A DNA stretch of 64,000 nucleotides from Desmodus rotundus (GCF_022682495.2 NC_071395.1:56621242-56685241), one strand, 5' to 3'. Counted from the first letter of the stretch, positions 1-11,118 are shown. Notes: generated by a model from the sequence alone, not told the origin. Made by a program: numbers and translations.

Positions 1-120
1 GAGATGGTGCCCGATGTCATGCAGCAGAGAGGGTGAAATGGCAGAAGATGTGCCCAGGGGTGTAGTGGGGGTAGGGATGATTCCCACAGGGCGTGAGGGG
101 AAGTGAGGGAGGGATGTCAC

Positions 121-238
121 CTCTACAGGTCCTGCCATCCTCCTCCAGCAGGTTCCCGCAGGGGCAGGCACACAGGAAGCTGCCCTCCGTGTTTCTGCAG
201 ATGAAGGCACACGCTACGGGGGCCTGGCTCATCCACAT
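121..238 (-). pseudogene. FBN3: FBN3 exon 40: cbEGF38 with 5-bp deletion
   Basis: The exon starts DVDE, then loses five bases covering the first cysteine. The expected FICRNTEGSFLCACPCG and EEDGRTCR follow in another frame. It is 118 bp instead of 123. The acceptor cccctctag and donor G|GTGACA survive. It is the last FBN3 exon inside the window. Confidence 0.88.
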
Positions 239-745
239 CTAGAGGGGACAGCAGCACGTGGGAGATCAGACAGATATTCCAGGGGGCTGCAGGGCTGGGC
301 CGGCCTTCCCAGACCTGAGCCATCCGGGACCTGACAAGCTTGGCTTTGTGGGCTACGCAGTCTCTGTCCCAGCTGCTCAAGTCTGCCTTTGTAGCATGAA
401 AGCAGCCACAGAGGGGAAGGAAACAAACAGGCCTGGCCTTGTGCCACTAAAACTATATCAACAAAAACACTCGGAGGGCTGGATTCGCTCTTGGGCTGGC
501 GTTTGCTTGCCCCTGACTTAGATGAACACTTGCTCTACAAGATAACTGAAAATCTGAGGATGCACAAAGTGACAGGAGGAACATGACCCAAATAAGGTCA
601 GGATAAAGGGCAGGATTTGTGGATATTTTTGGCTTTGTGGTCCACATGGTCTCCGCTGCTTCTGGTCTTGGTTTTCTTACAGAACTGTGGGCCAGGTATT
701 GTGTGGAGGGCATGGCTGGGTCAGGGGGTGTGGGTCGGGGCTCAT

Positions 746-871
746 CGAGGCAGATTTTGGCAGTAGCGTCCAGCGTGTACCTGGATTGGCAGTGGCAGTG
801 GAAGGAGCCAAGGCCGTTGAAGAACTCACCGTGGAGACACAGGTGAGAGAGCAAACAGCACTCATCCACAT
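746..871 (-). pseudogene. FBN3: FBN3 exon 39: cbEGF37, Cys3 to Phe and donor GT to AT
   Basis: The exon encodes DVDECCLLSHLCLHGEFFNG and then LGSFHCHCQSRYTLD. The third cysteine is Phe and an extra Cys follows DEC. The end reads CTCG|ATGAGC where CTCG|GTGAGC is expected, so the donor is lost. The length is 126 bp. Confidence 0.88.
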
Positions 872-1079
872 CTGGGGACGAGCAAGGCTCGGCTGGTCTC
901 ACCTCCTCCCTCTGCCCACCAGCCCTCTCCCTGAAGGCCAGGCCAGCCTCCACCTCCCCTCCCTGCACCCGTGCACCACAACTCAGGCTGCAGGTCACAC
1001 CTCCATCAGAACTGGACACCAAGAACATGCTGGCGGTGACACCCGCCCCACATATGTGGAAGCACAGACAGTGACACAT

Positions 1080-1780
1080 CACCACTGCATACCAGTCACA
1101 CACACAGGTACTTGTGCAGTCACGAGTACACACACTCAAGGGGCTCCTCTGCTTCCCAGACACACCCTTGCAAAGGCACTTCCTTCTCTGTCCCCGATGT
1201 CCTTGCTGCTCACCTGTCACCCTCACGCACAGATACACTCTCACACATGCACACCTACCCTCACAGACACTTACCAGAATCTCAGTCACACGACTGGCTC
1301 ATTGCTTCTCCTTCACCTTCTGGGGTGCACTCCTCACCCAGCTCACACATCCAGACCACACCAGCTCCCGCCTTCATTAGTGCACATGCATGCTCACTAA
1401 CCAGCTTACGCACAAGGAGAATGCACCCCAACTCACACACTTTCATGTGCTCAGTAGCACACAGGCACACTCATCATCCAGCTTGCACACACAGGGAATG
1501 CACCCCAGCTCCCACACTCACTAGCGCACAGATGAGAGCTCACCAAAACACTTGCACACAATGGGAACACGCACCAGCCTATATGCTTTCACATGCTTAT
1601 TTACAAACCCACACACAAAAGAACACACACATTGCCTCACACACTTGCTTAGCCATCATCCAAGTTCATACACACACACACACACACAGAGTCACGAATG
1701 GGTTCTGGTTCACACACACCTGCCAGCACAGGCACACACACACAGGCTCACTCACTCCAGCACCCACTGGAGCATGGATA
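1080..1780. repeat. CA-rich degenerate simple repeat
   Basis: Dense acacac, tcacac and gcacac units with a pure (CA)n core near 1670-1688. It lies in the intron between FBN3 exons 38 and 39 and produces long chance reading frames. Confidence 0.85.
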
Positions 1781-1807
1781 CACAACTGTGAATGAACTCC
1801 CACCCAC

Positions 1808-2014
1808 CTTGACCCTTGGTTGTATAGCCTGAGCCATGGGAGCACAGCTTCCTGTGGGCAGGGGTACTGGGCAGGGGGAAGAGCTCGCAGCAGGGCCCCC
1901 AGGCAAGGCTGCCCCTGCAGCAGCACTCGACCCTGGTGACCATCTCAGCACCACTTGATGGGGTCTGGCACAGGGCTTGCAGCACCTCAGAAAAGCAGGG
2001 CCCTCGCCGGATGT
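1808..2014 (-). pseudogene. FBN3: FBN3 exon 38: TB7, frame open, one Cys to Phe
   Basis: The exon encodes DIRRGPCFSEVLQALC, VTRVECCCRGSLAWGPCCEL and HRKLCSHGSGYTTKG. The CELC motif reads CELF, and an Arg before it has become Cys. Splice sites cctgcag and G|GTGGGT are good. The length is 207 bp. Confidence 0.88.
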
Positions 2015-2019
2015 CTGCA

Positions 2020-2990
2020 GGGAATGAGTGGGGATGGTGGGTGGGAGAAATGTGCCGCCAGGGCCCACTTCCCTGTGGCACCCAGGGTCACTGAGAGTCT
2101 ATACATGGTGCCCCAGACACCTCCGACAAGGCTATGCGTGTGCACGGGTACATTCTTCCAAGCCATCATTCCCAACACTGTTAGCACCCTCTCCAGGCTG
2201 GTGCTGGGGCTGAAGCTGTGGCAGAAGCTACAGACCCAAAGATTAGACAACTACCCCTGGGCTGCAGACACTAGGCCACTTTCTGAGGGTCAAGGGCAGC
2301 ACAACTCCTGCCAAGGAGAGATCTAAGAGTCAAGGGGCAGCAGAGAGGCCAGGGAACGCTGGGGAGGAAGCAAGAGGTGGCTGGACAGACAGGGGGATGC
2401 AGCGAAAGGGTGATACCAGAGACTCGTGGGAAGTGCAGAGGATAGGCTAGAGACTAGATGTCAGGGAAGGGAGAGGAGGACACAGACTCCTCTAGAGAGT
2501 CGGCTTGGGGTCTGGGTGGGTGCTGGGACATCACCAAGATGGGCTTAGGGGCAGAGAGGCTGGGCCTGTTTTGGGGTGAGTGCATCTGGGGGGATGTTGA
2601 AGATGGGGTTCCTGAAAACAGCTGAACACACGTCTGGTCTGAAGCTCCGGGGTGGGGACTGTGCTGTGTGGGTGAAGAGGGTGTAGAGTGGCAAGGCTGT
2701 GTGGGAGCAGGGGCAGCCAAGTTGCAGGGATAGATGGTAGAAGCAGGTTATCTGCTAGGTCAGCCCCCAGGAAGTGGTGAACCAGGGTGGGCGGTGGTCC
2801 CTGGGTGTGACAGATGGGGCGGGGGGATGATCTGCTGTTCCAGGGTATTTGGCTGAAGATATAAAGGGAACATGTGCAGATATGTGTGTCCACATTGACT
2901 CAGCACACCCCTGTGTGCCCCATTGGGAAGCTCCCAAGGTGGGAGGGACAGGCGCTGGTGGTTACATACCCAGCGGGTGGCTGGCCATAT
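2020..2990. other. Intron between FBN3 exons 37 and 38
   Basis: I see no exon or recognisable repeat. The middle is GA-rich on the plus strand. Confidence 0.6.
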
Positions 2991-2994
2991 TCAC

Positions 2995-3132
2995 TGTGGC
3001 ACTGGGTGAGGGCAGCACTGGGCTGGAAGCCCTCATCACAGTCACATTGAAAACTGCTGGCAGTTTTCACAGTTGACACAGAGGCCATTGGCGCAGAGGC
3101 TGGGGGCTGGGGGGCCCGGCATTCATCTTCAT
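2995..3132 (-). pseudogene. FBN3: FBN3 exon 37: cbEGF36 with two compensating insertions
   Basis: The exon begins DEDECRA and ends SSFQCDCDEGFQPS in frame. The middle is shifted by an extra five bases before CLCANGLCVN, which is readable only in another frame, and by about seven extra bases after it. The total is 138 bp, 12 more than the usual 126, so the frame is regained but two cysteines are lost. Confidence 0.85.
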
Positions 3133-3274
3133 CTGAGACGAGAGTGATGAGGCAGGCCAGCAGGAGACCCCAAGCCAGCCTCCCCCCACATTCAGTGTCT
3201 GCCTGCCCACCCTCCTCCTCTTGCTCTTTCTCTTCCATCCATGGTGCTCCCTGCACCCCCAAGCACCCCCATAC

Positions 3275-3409
3275 CTACACAGGCTTCCCCGGAGCCAGGC
3301 TGGGGTCATGTGCCTGGGGGACAGACACAGGCGAAGGTTCCAATGAGGTTCTTGCACAGCATGCCCTGGGCATGGCAGTCATGCCGGCTGTCCGCACACT
3401 CATCCACAT
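3275..3409 (-). pseudogene. FBN3: FBN3 exon 36: cbEGF35 with in-frame TGA and acceptor AG to GG
   Basis: The exon encodes [20 protein letters not shown] and then [14 protein letters not shown], followed by TGA at 3308-3306 and PQPGSGEACV. The stop is where human FBN3 has Arg. The bases before the exon (3411-3410) are GG rather than AG. The length is 135 bp. Confidence 0.9.
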
Positions 3410-4204
3410 CCGTGGGTGACCAGGGATGAATGGTGACCAAAGTCAGGTGCCCCATGGCCTGGTCCCAGCTGTGGGGCCTGGATGCCAGCCCCAGGTGGCC
3501 TTGGAGGGGGCAGAGTGAGGACCCCGCAGCACTGCCAGACTGCCGTTGCTCCTCTGCTTGGCCTAGGCCATGGGGAAGCTGAGGGATCAGGCCTGCCCCC
3601 AAACACCCACATACCTGCCCTCATCATGGTCTGTGAATCTGTCTGATCCCTGGAACTCTGACCCTGAAGTCTCCCTGGAAGGTCCAGGTTGCAACCCAGA
3701 GTTTCTTACCCTCGAAACTATGGACATTTGGGACCAGAAAATTCTTTGTGGTAGGAGGCCGTTCTGTGCACTGTAGGAGATTTAGCAGCATCCCAGACCA
3801 CTCGATGCCAATAACACCCCCCTGCCACACACACACACAATAGAGACAATAAAAAATGTTGCCAGACATTGCCACATGTTCCCTGGGGCCACAATCACGA
3901 GCTCTCTGTCCTCCCCACCCCACTAAGAGCATGTCCTACTTCCGCTACAGAGGCCTCCAGAGCCAGATCCACTATTCTCTTAGACCTGGGGCCCAAGATG
4001 CCAGCATCCCATTTTCCTAACAACAGAAGCAGGGCCACCACTCACAAGAGTACCCCCTGTACTTCCCTCACTCCTCACTTACTTTATCACTTCTTGTTCA
4101 TCCCCGCCCTTGGAGACACAGGCTGTTATTTCCCTCTTTTCTCAAGATCAAGGCTTGTCCCCTGGAGGCCCTGCCCATTGTCCTCCTGCCTGTGCAAGTC
4201 CTAC

Positions 4205-4326
4205 CTTGGCACATGCCCCGTCCTCTCTCAGGGCGTAGCCAGCTGGGCAGGCGCATACATAGGAGCCTTCAGTATTGTGGCAGCGGAAGGCACAGAGTAG
4301 GGGGTTCAGGGAGCATTCGTTGATGT
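4205..4326 (-). pseudogene. FBN3: FBN3 exon 35: cbEGF34 with 1-bp deletion
   Basis: The exon encodes [20 protein letters not shown] and then [18 protein letters not shown]. It then loses one base (GGGGCATGTGCC where GGGGCCATGTGCC is expected), which disrupts the last cysteine codon. It is 122 bp instead of 123. Splice sites remain. Confidence 0.87.
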
Positions 4327-4453
4327 CTGGGTAGGCTAGTGGAGGTGCCAGCTGGGTGGGGGTCTTCATGTGGGACCCTGATCCCTCCCTTAGGCCAGCT
4401 CCCCCACACTCCTGTCACACCACAGCCCAGGTCCTACGCAGGCAGGGTCATAC

Positions 4454-4573
4454 CCTCACAGGTCATCATGGGGCCAGGCTCAAAGCCGTTAGCACAGGCA
4501 CATTCAAAGCCTCCAATGATGTTGGTGCAGGTGCCTTCCCCACATGGGTGCCCAGTGGAACACTCGTCTGTAT
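4454..4573 (-). CDS. FBN3: FBN3 exon 34: cbEGF33, frame intact
   Basis: The exon encodes [20 protein letters not shown] and then [14 protein letters not shown]. The length is 120 bp with intact splice sites (catcctag, G|GTATGA). Confidence 0.9.
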
Positions 4574-4721
4574 CTAGGATGGGGTAAGGGATGATCAGTG
4601 CATGCAGAGGGCCCCCCATCCTCAGTATTATTCTGTCTGCCTCCTCACTGACTGCCACAAACTGGATAGAGCCAGATCTGGTGAGGCTCTAGGCTGGACA
4701 CAGGGCAACATGCAGTACATG

Positions 4722-4925
4722 TTCAATAAATGAATGAATGAGTGACTGAGTGAGCAGAGGAATGAATGAGTGAGTGAATGAGTAGGCAAGTGAATGAATG
4801 AGTAAATGGATAAGTGAATGAATGAGTAATGAGAAAATAAATGAATGACTGAGAAGGTGAATAAGTGAGCAAAAGAGTGAAGGAGAGAGTAAACAGATAA
4901 GTAAATGAGCAAGTGAATAATGGAA
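4722..4925. repeat. GAAT/GAGT tetranucleotide repeat, degenerate
   Basis: Units gaatgaatgagtgactgag and variants run for about 200 bases in the intron between FBN3 exons 33 and 34. Confidence 0.88.
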
Positions 4926-5043
4926 AGAAGGAAGAGTGGGTGGGAAGAGTGATACTGGCTGAGGGACAGGGTCCTACCGGGGGTGACGTCTGCCCAGCCC
5001 CACTCTGCTCCTTCCTTTCCTGGGATGCAAACTGATCACTCAC

Positions 5044-5169
5044 CCACACAGCTAATGCCTGTGAGGTCCAGGCTACAGCCAAAGGGACACTTGCAGTGGA
5101 AGGAGCCATCTGTGTTGACATGAACGCCATTGGCACAGACATTGGGGTTCTCTGCACACTCGTTCACGT
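5044..5169 (-). pseudogene. FBN3: FBN3 exon 33: cbEGF32, frame open, Cys3 to His
   Basis: The exon encodes [20 protein letters not shown] and then [14 protein letters not shown]. The third cysteine is CAT (His) and a Tyr has become Cys. The length is 126 bp with intact splice sites. Confidence 0.88.
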
Positions 5170-5368
5170 CTGCAAGCAACAGGGGTCATGCCCAATCTAC
5201 ACTCAGGGTCTTTTCTTTCCCTCCAGGCCAGTGGGATCCAGGGCTATCCGTGGGTCAAGGAGAGAGCTTGAGACTCGGGAACCCAGGCAGAGCCCAGACA
5301 GGGCTGGGTGGGAGAGGAGGAGGGTAAGGCAGCCAGAGGGGTTCTTAGCCTGTGCATGAGAGGCTCAC

Positions 5369-5434
5369 CTTCCTGTGTCTCATTTGGGCCTGGGACTGCT
5401 CCGTGGCCAAAGAGGCAGAGCTCCCGGAAGGCAG
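5369..5434 (-). CDS. FBN3: FBN3 exon 32: TB6 second half, frame intact
   Basis: The exon encodes AFRELCLFGHGAVPGPNETQ and then E, nearly as in human fibrillin-3. The acceptor is ctgtccag, the donor G|GTGAGC, and the length 66 bp. Confidence 0.9.
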
Positions 5435-5593
5435 CTGGACAGCAAGAGGGGAGGCGGGTGAGTCGCGGCCAGGTGCAGACCCCAGGACCTTCCAGGGGGT
5501 GAGGGAAGGCTGAAGGAAGAATGGAGAGAAGGGACAGCATATGGGGGCAGGTGGGCAGAATCGGGAGGGAGACTGACAGAAGTAAGTACTCAC

Positions 5594-5746
5594 CACTGCC
5601 TTCCTGAGAATACAGCTCACAGGGGTCGTTCCAGCCATCACCAGGCCTCTGGCTGCAACAGCACCAGGCCTTGGTGGTATTGAAAGCTTTAGGCACCAAG
5701 CACCTTCCAGCCTGTAAGTAGGTGAAGCAGAAACTCTGCCATGTGT
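5594..5746 (-). pseudogene. FBN3: FBN3 exon 31: TB6 first half, frame open, one Cys to Tyr
   Basis: The exon encodes DTWQSFCFTYLQAGRC, VPKAFNTTKAWCCCSQRPG and DPCELYSQEGS. The CELC motif has become CELY. Splice sites caccccacag and G|GTGAGT are intact and the length is 153 bp. Confidence 0.89.
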
Positions 5747-6284
5747 CTGTGGGGTGATTCCCCAGAGAAATGCTTCAAGGGCCATCAGCAGTGCCCACCT
5801 GCCTTGCATGCCTCCTCCACCTCAGTCCCTGCAAATGCGTGGTCCTGCCTCTACCAGCAGCTGATCAGAACATTCCCAGTCCCTAAGCATGGTGATTTGG
5901 GGATGAATATATGACCCACATTGGGCCAATGATGGTCAGTCCTTGAACTTTTGCTGGATTCCTGGGAATTCCTTCCAGCAACACCCCACTTTCACTGCTG
6001 TGGGGTGCCCCTGGGACAGAGAGAACTGTCAAACTCAGCCACATTATTCTTGGATCAGAAGCCCCTTCTTGGAGAAGCAAAGTGACTGATCCCAGGGAAC
6101 GAAGGACCTCAGACTTCAGATCCCAAATCCTCAGCACTGACGCCTAGTCCTTAGCACCAGACTCCCACCAGCCTGAGACATCCACACGGGCATTTTGGGG
6201 TTTTAGCCAAACCTGGCCCCAGAAAAACAAATATTGATTGACTTGTCCTGCCATCCCCCTTGTTGCCCCAAGCATGGGAGAAGA

Positions 6285-6440
6285 GAGGCTGGCTCATATT
6301 GAATGAGGCTAGCCTACCCTGGACAAGGCTAGCCAAGCTGAGATGCAGCTGGCACAGGTAGGGCAACTGCAGCCCATACAGGACAGCTGGAGCCTAAGGG
6401 ACAGGCTAGCCCAGACTTGGCCAGGTTAGCACTCTACAGA
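6285..6440. repeat. Degenerate minisatellite in the intron downstream of FBN3 exon 30
   Basis: Repeats of aaggctagcc, gacaggctagcccagact and ggccaggttagc resemble the tract at 7040-7315. Confidence 0.55.
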
Positions 6441-6623
6441 AGTGACCTGTGTGGCCAAGTGGTTGGTTGGACTAGAACAACCCACTAATGCAGAGAATTC
6501 CCTCTGTGGGGCAGGAGATCCATATAAGAAACTGCAGTCTCCCATTCTGGTTGACCTGACTCTTCCCCACCACATCTCCCACCTCTTGCCAAAGCCCAAT
6601 GTGCTCCCTGGCCCCAGACTCAC

Positions 6624-6749
6624 CAAAGCAATGGTGCCCATTGTCAGAGAGGGCAAAGCCAGGCAGGCAGAGGCACTGGAAACTTCCAGGGCTATTGGTA
6701 CAGGTGCCAGAAAGGCAGAGGGTAGGCTCCTTCGAGCACTCATTGATGT
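6624..6749 (-). CDS. FBN3: FBN3 exon 30: cbEGF31, frame intact
   Basis: The exon encodes [20 protein letters not shown] and then [12 protein letters not shown]. The length is 126 bp with intact splice sites. Confidence 0.9.
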
Positions 6750-7039
6750 CTGGAGGAGCAGGGACATGAGCTATGTGGGGTACAAGCAGGACTTCTGACA
6801 GGGTGGGGCAGCCTCAGTTGTCAGGAGGGGCAGATGGAGTGGGGTCTGAGGGACTGATCTGGGGCAGGGGACCCCAGGGCTCAGTGTGAGCCAGAGTACC
6901 AGGTAGGCAATGTGGGGGGGGTCCTTCCTGGAAAGTGTCTTCAGGGTACAGGTCATGGTTAGGAAAGTTCATCTTTAGAGACTAAATTTGTGTAAAGTTA
7001 ACTGAGACTAGATAAATTTGACCTACACTGGATGGAGTT

Positions 7040-7315
7040 AGTTCATATTCTGTTAGGCTAGCCTAGATAGAATAGACCAGAGGTGGGCAAGCCAGACTGG
7101 TCCAAGTTAGCCCACACTGTACAAGGCTAACCCATCTGCTCAAACCAGACTGGTCTAGGTTAGCTCAAGTTGTACAAGACTAGCCCAGGTGGATTAGGTT
7201 GGAGGCAGCCAAGGTTAGACTGGTCCAGATTAGCTAGCCCAGATGGAAGACTGGAGCACAAGTGGTCAGGCCAGACTAGTCCAAGTCAGCCCACACTATT
7301 CAGTCACCCAAATGG
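7040..7315. repeat. Degenerate minisatellite in the intron upstream of FBN3 exon 30
   Basis: A unit like ccagactggtccaagttagc, followed by cacac and tgtacaaggcta, recurs about every 55-65 bases. A related tract lies at 6285-6440 on the other side of exon 30. Confidence 0.65.
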
Positions 7316-7688
7316 GCGAATTACACCAATGGAACTCAGGGCAGACTGGACCTTGCCCACCATTCACCCAGTGAGGAGTTCTACACATAGGTGAGGAGTT
7401 ATGGGCAATCATAGGGGCGGTGAGACCCCACAACTGTGCCCACTTTATAGAATTCATGAGGAAGCCTGTGGGCCCCAAAGAGAGAGAGAGAGCCCTGAGA
7501 CCTGAGTCTAAAAAGAATCCAGGTAATTCAGACTTTATGAAACCCTCATGAGAGTGTATGGTGCTGTACCGGGTGCTGTGCTAAGTGCATCTATCTCCAC
7601 TATCATCACGACCCCAGATGGTGTCTAGGGGACAGAAGCCCAGATATGCCTCCTTGGACCAAGTTGGGAGGTGGGACCAAACACTCAC

Positions 7689-7808
7689 CAACACAATGGC
7701 CATTCTGCTCCTGGAAGCCGGGGGTACAGATGCAGCGGAAGGAGCACTGTAGGTTCTGGCAAGTGCCTGGCAGGCAAATTCCAGAAAGGCTGAGACACTC
7801 ATTGATGT
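7689..7808 (-). CDS. FBN3: FBN3 exon 29: cbEGF30, frame intact, one extra Cys
   Basis: The exon encodes DINECLSLSGICLPGTCQNL and then QCSFRCICTPGF. The length is 120 bp with good splice sites. Gly before SF has become Cys, leaving an unpaired cysteine. Confidence 0.89.
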
Positions 7809-8328
7809 CTGTGGAGAGGAGGGGTCCCAGCACAAGACAGTGGCAAGGTGCTGGTCCTGGCCAGGACCAGCACCTACAATCACAGTGTGATTGCTGAGGG
7901 CCCCAAGACGAGCCTTCTGTGTGACAGTCCTGGAACCAAGGGAAAGACTGAGAGTCAGGAAAAGAGACAGCTGTAAAAGGGCATTCTGGGTCCTGCTGGG
8001 GGTTATAGGTGGAGCCAAGTGGTGTCCAGGGGAAGAGGAAACAATGTTCCTAATTTCAAGCCACCTGCAGACCCCTTTCAGTTTCCATGGCATCCACTTA
8101 ACATCTCCAGTATTCTGTACTTTTAGTAAACAGGTTTTTCAAGAAATCTCACCCTAAACCACAAATTCTGTGAAAACATGGGTGTGATGTGCTTATTTTA
8201 TTTCTTTCAATATCTTAACTTAAATCCATGATTATGAAATGGAACCATGATCATGCAGAAGTATCAACTGCATGTCAACTTGAAGCAGGAACTGGCTGAG
8301 ATGGCTGCCAGCACTGTGCAAGACTCAC

Positions 8329-8457
8329 CTATACAGTTCTTCCCATTGGGTGTGAGCTCAAGTCCATCCTGACAGAGACAGTGAAAGGAGCCAGCTGTGT
8401 TGAGGCACTGGCCAAATTGGCACACCTGACCTGTCTGGGTGACACACTCATCCGTGT
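8329..8457 (-). CDS. FBN3: FBN3 exon 28: cbEGF29, frame intact
   Basis: The exon encodes DTDECVTQTGQVCQFGQCLN and then TAGSFHCLCQDGLEL. All cysteines and both splice sites are kept. The length is 129 bp. Confidence 0.9.
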   Translation of the reverse strand, partial: TRMSVSPRQVRCANLASASTQLAPFTVSVRMDLSSHPMGRTV

Positions 8458-8559
8458 CTGCAGAGGGAGATAGGCAGGTGGGGTCACCCATAGCACTAGG
8501 GCTCTGACGTCCATTGCACTTCCATTCACAGCAAAATTAAGTTGATGTCAGTGACTTCC

Positions 8560-9479
8560 ATTTATGGAGTGCTCATGTGTCAGGCTCTGTATATTAATCT
8601 TTCTACTCTCTTATGAGGCATATACCAATATTTTTATTATGAGCATTTTAATGCTATGAATTTGCCTCTTGACATGCCCTTACCTGTATCCCACACATTT
8701 TGTTGTTTTCACCTTCATTTAATCTAAAATGTTTTCTAATTTCCCTTAATATTTCCTCTTTGGTCTATGGATTCTTTAGGAGTATGTTATTTAACTTCCA
8801 AATATCTGGGGATTTTCTGGATATCCTTTTGTGACTGATTTCTGGTTTAATTCCCTTTCATTCTGAGGACTTAATACTTTGTGTGACTTAATTTTTTTTT
8901 TTTAAGTTTTACCTATTTATTTTTAGAGAGAGCGGAAGGGATGGAGAGAGGGAGAGAAACATCAATGTGTGGTTGCCTACTGGGGACCTGGCCCACAACC
9001 CAGGCATGTGCCCTGACTAGAAATAAAACTGGTGACCCTTTGGTTCACAGACCAACACTCAATCCACTGAGCCACACCAGCAAGGGTGTGACTTCATTCT
9101 TTTAAATTTGTTAAGGTTTATTTTATGGCCCAAATTATGACCTTTCCTTCTGAATGTCCATGTGCACTTAAGAAGAATGAGTATTCTGGAAAGTTCTAGA
9201 AATATTAGTCAGGTCTAGGTGGTAGACAACGTTGTTCAGGTTTTCTATATCCATACTGGTTTTCTATTTGTTTCCTTTATCACTGAAGGAGAAATATTGA
9301 AGTCTCCAACTATTACATAATGTAAATTTGTCTATTTCTTTTTCAGTTCTGTTAATTGCTCTATTTTAGATGCATATGCATTTATGATTGTGATGTCTTC
9401 TCAGAGAAGTGATCCCTTAATCAATATGCAGTGTGTCTCTTCATCTTTGATAATATTCCTCCTTTGAAAGTCTATTTGG
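8560..9479 (-). mobile_element. L1 ORF2-region fragment, split by a SINE
   Basis: Antisense L1 text on both sides of the SINE (tttggtctatggattcttta and gaaatattgaagtctccaac). Frames are broken. Confidence 0.7.
8894..9085 (-). mobile_element. Ves-type bat SINE with near-perfect target-site duplication
   Basis: Antisense SINE with gagaaacatcaatgtgtggt and the tRNA-like end. Direct repeats gtgtgacttaatt (8881) and gtgtgacttcatt (9086) flank it. Confidence 0.88.
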
Positions 9480-9645
9480 TCCAACATTAATATAGGTAGG
9501 TACCTCTATTCATCTGTTTTACAGAGGAGGAAGCTGAAGCACAGAGAGGTAAATGACTTGTCTACAGTCACACAGCTGGCAAAGCTGGGATTTGAACTTA
9601 CACCGCCTGACTTTGGAATCCATGCTTTTAACCACTGCACTAAAC
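9480..9645. repeat. MIR-like ancient SINE fragment
   Basis: The text gaggaggaagctgaagcac, cacacagctggcaaagctgg and gatttgaactta is typical MIR core sequence. Related fragments occur near 10985, 39610, 51560, 51665, 52250 and 61020. Confidence 0.6.
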
Positions 9646-9894
9646 TGCCAGCATCACAGCTCCCAGGTCTTGCTTTCACTCATCTTCCTCACTGACTGTC
9701 TCTTTGCCTCTCATCAGCCTCAGTGTAAGCTCTAGGGAGCAACTCCCTGGCACTGGACACCAGAAAAGGTGTGGGAAACTTTGTAGTTCTCTTGTTTTCA
9801 ATCCCTTGCAGTTGTTTTTCTGAAGGGATTCATGGGGTGAGACCCACTTTTCAGTGGGGTACACTGAGGCCTGCCACCTGCACACACAGCTCAC

Positions 9895-10011
9895 CCATGC
9901 AGTGTCCTTTATGTGTCATCGTAAAGCCGGGGAAGTAGAGGCAGGTGTAGGAGCCAACAATGTTCTTGTAGGTTCCATTTCCACATGACTGCTGGTCACA
10001 CTCATCAATGT
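9895..10011 (-). pseudogene. FBN3: FBN3 exon 27: cbEGF28, frame open, two cysteines to Tyr
   Basis: The exon encodes [20 protein letters not shown] and then [10 protein letters not shown]. The third and fifth cysteines are TAC (Tyr). Splice sites and the 117-bp length are intact. Confidence 0.88.
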
Positions 10012-10292
10012 CTGTCAGAGCAAAGACCCTGGTCCCTGCCCAGGTCACCCCACCCAACTCACCAGGGCAATGAGTAGCTTGGGGAGTAAGGGGCTGGGAA
10101 GTACCCGTGGTACTATTCATTGTTCCATGTTTCTGATGGGAAAACTGAGGCACTGGGAGGTAAGTTACTTTCCCAAGGTCCTAAGTGTCAGGATGGATGG
10201 AAGCACTGTGTGTGCCCCAGAGGAGGTACAGATCTGTGGACTCCAGCCCTTGGCGGCTTGATCTGCAAAGAGGGGCGGGAGGGGGCTCTCAC

Positions 10293-10415
10293 CCATGCAT
10301 AAGGTCTGGTCTGCTGAGGTCCAGAAGCCATGGCGACACGGACACATGTAGCCGTCCTCTGTGTCCACACATTTGCCATGGCTACAGATATTCGGGGTCT
10401 CCTGACACTCAAGTC
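10293..10415 (-). CDS. FBN3: FBN3 exon 26: cbEGF27, frame intact, one codon shorter
   Basis: The exon encodes GLECQETPNICSHGKCVDTE and then DGYMCPCRHGF, with six cysteines. It is 123 bp because one codon of the human NEC motif is missing, which removes part of the calcium site but keeps the frame. Confidence 0.87.
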
Positions 10416-10722
10416 CTGGGGAAGGATAGGCAGTATGGTATCCCCGGCCCCCTACCCCACAGTGCTTCCTAAGCCTTCTCATGCTGTGATGGGAACCTCC
10501 CTGCAAAGGCTCTATTTAAGCTGCTGACAGCACCAAGTTGTCTTCACTTCTCATTTCACCCTCATTCCTCCCCCATGATTGGATGCTCTTGGCACCCCTG
10601 CCAGCCAATACTTCAGCCAAGGAGGGCCGGACAGAGCCAAATCACAGTGGACAGAGCCTGGCTTTGTCCAGTCTCCCACTTCCTTACCTCTCTACCCTGC
10701 TCCTGCTGGGGTCCCTGCTTAC

Positions 10723-10848
10723 CCACACAAGCCCCACGTGGCAAAAACTTGTACCCTCGGGCACACTTGCAGTGGTAGCTGCCAAGGATGTTGATGTATT
10801 TGGCATTCTGCTGGCAGGAGCTCTCCCCACCAGCACATTCGTCCACAT
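10723..10848 (-). pseudogene. FBN3: FBN3 exon 25: cbEGF26, frame open, Cys3 to Tyr
   Basis: The exon encodes DVDECAGGESSCQQNAKYIN and then ILGSYHCKCARGY. The length is 126 bp with good splice sites. The third cysteine is Tyr (TAC), which breaks one disulfide. Confidence 0.88.
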
Positions 10849-11118
10849 CTGGGAATATGGCCAATGAGGCAGGGGTGAAGGAGAGGTTTCCTTGTCAGAA
10901 TCATACCCCAATTCCAGCCCCCAGCTTCTGAGCAGATGGTGTCTCCAGAAGCACAGCGAGAGTGGTCATGTGAGATGGAGGCCCTAGAAAAGGCATTAGT
11001 CCCATCAAGCAGACAAGGAAACTGAGGATCACAGAGTTTAAATGACTTACCCAGAGAGATAGGGGTGAGCTGATTAGCACCTCACTCAGGGTGGGGAGGC
11101 CAGGGGCGGGGGCGGCAC

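Noticed and set aside
1080..1780. Possible CRISPR-like or minisatellite array
   Set aside because: There are no constant repeats with regular spacers. It is a degenerate CA-rich microsatellite in a mammalian intron.
453..1795. Long frames on both strands (for example 453-1289 and 1112-1795)
   Set aside because: They come from CA-rich simple sequence or run across the FBN3 exon 39 into introns, with no coding signal outside that exon.
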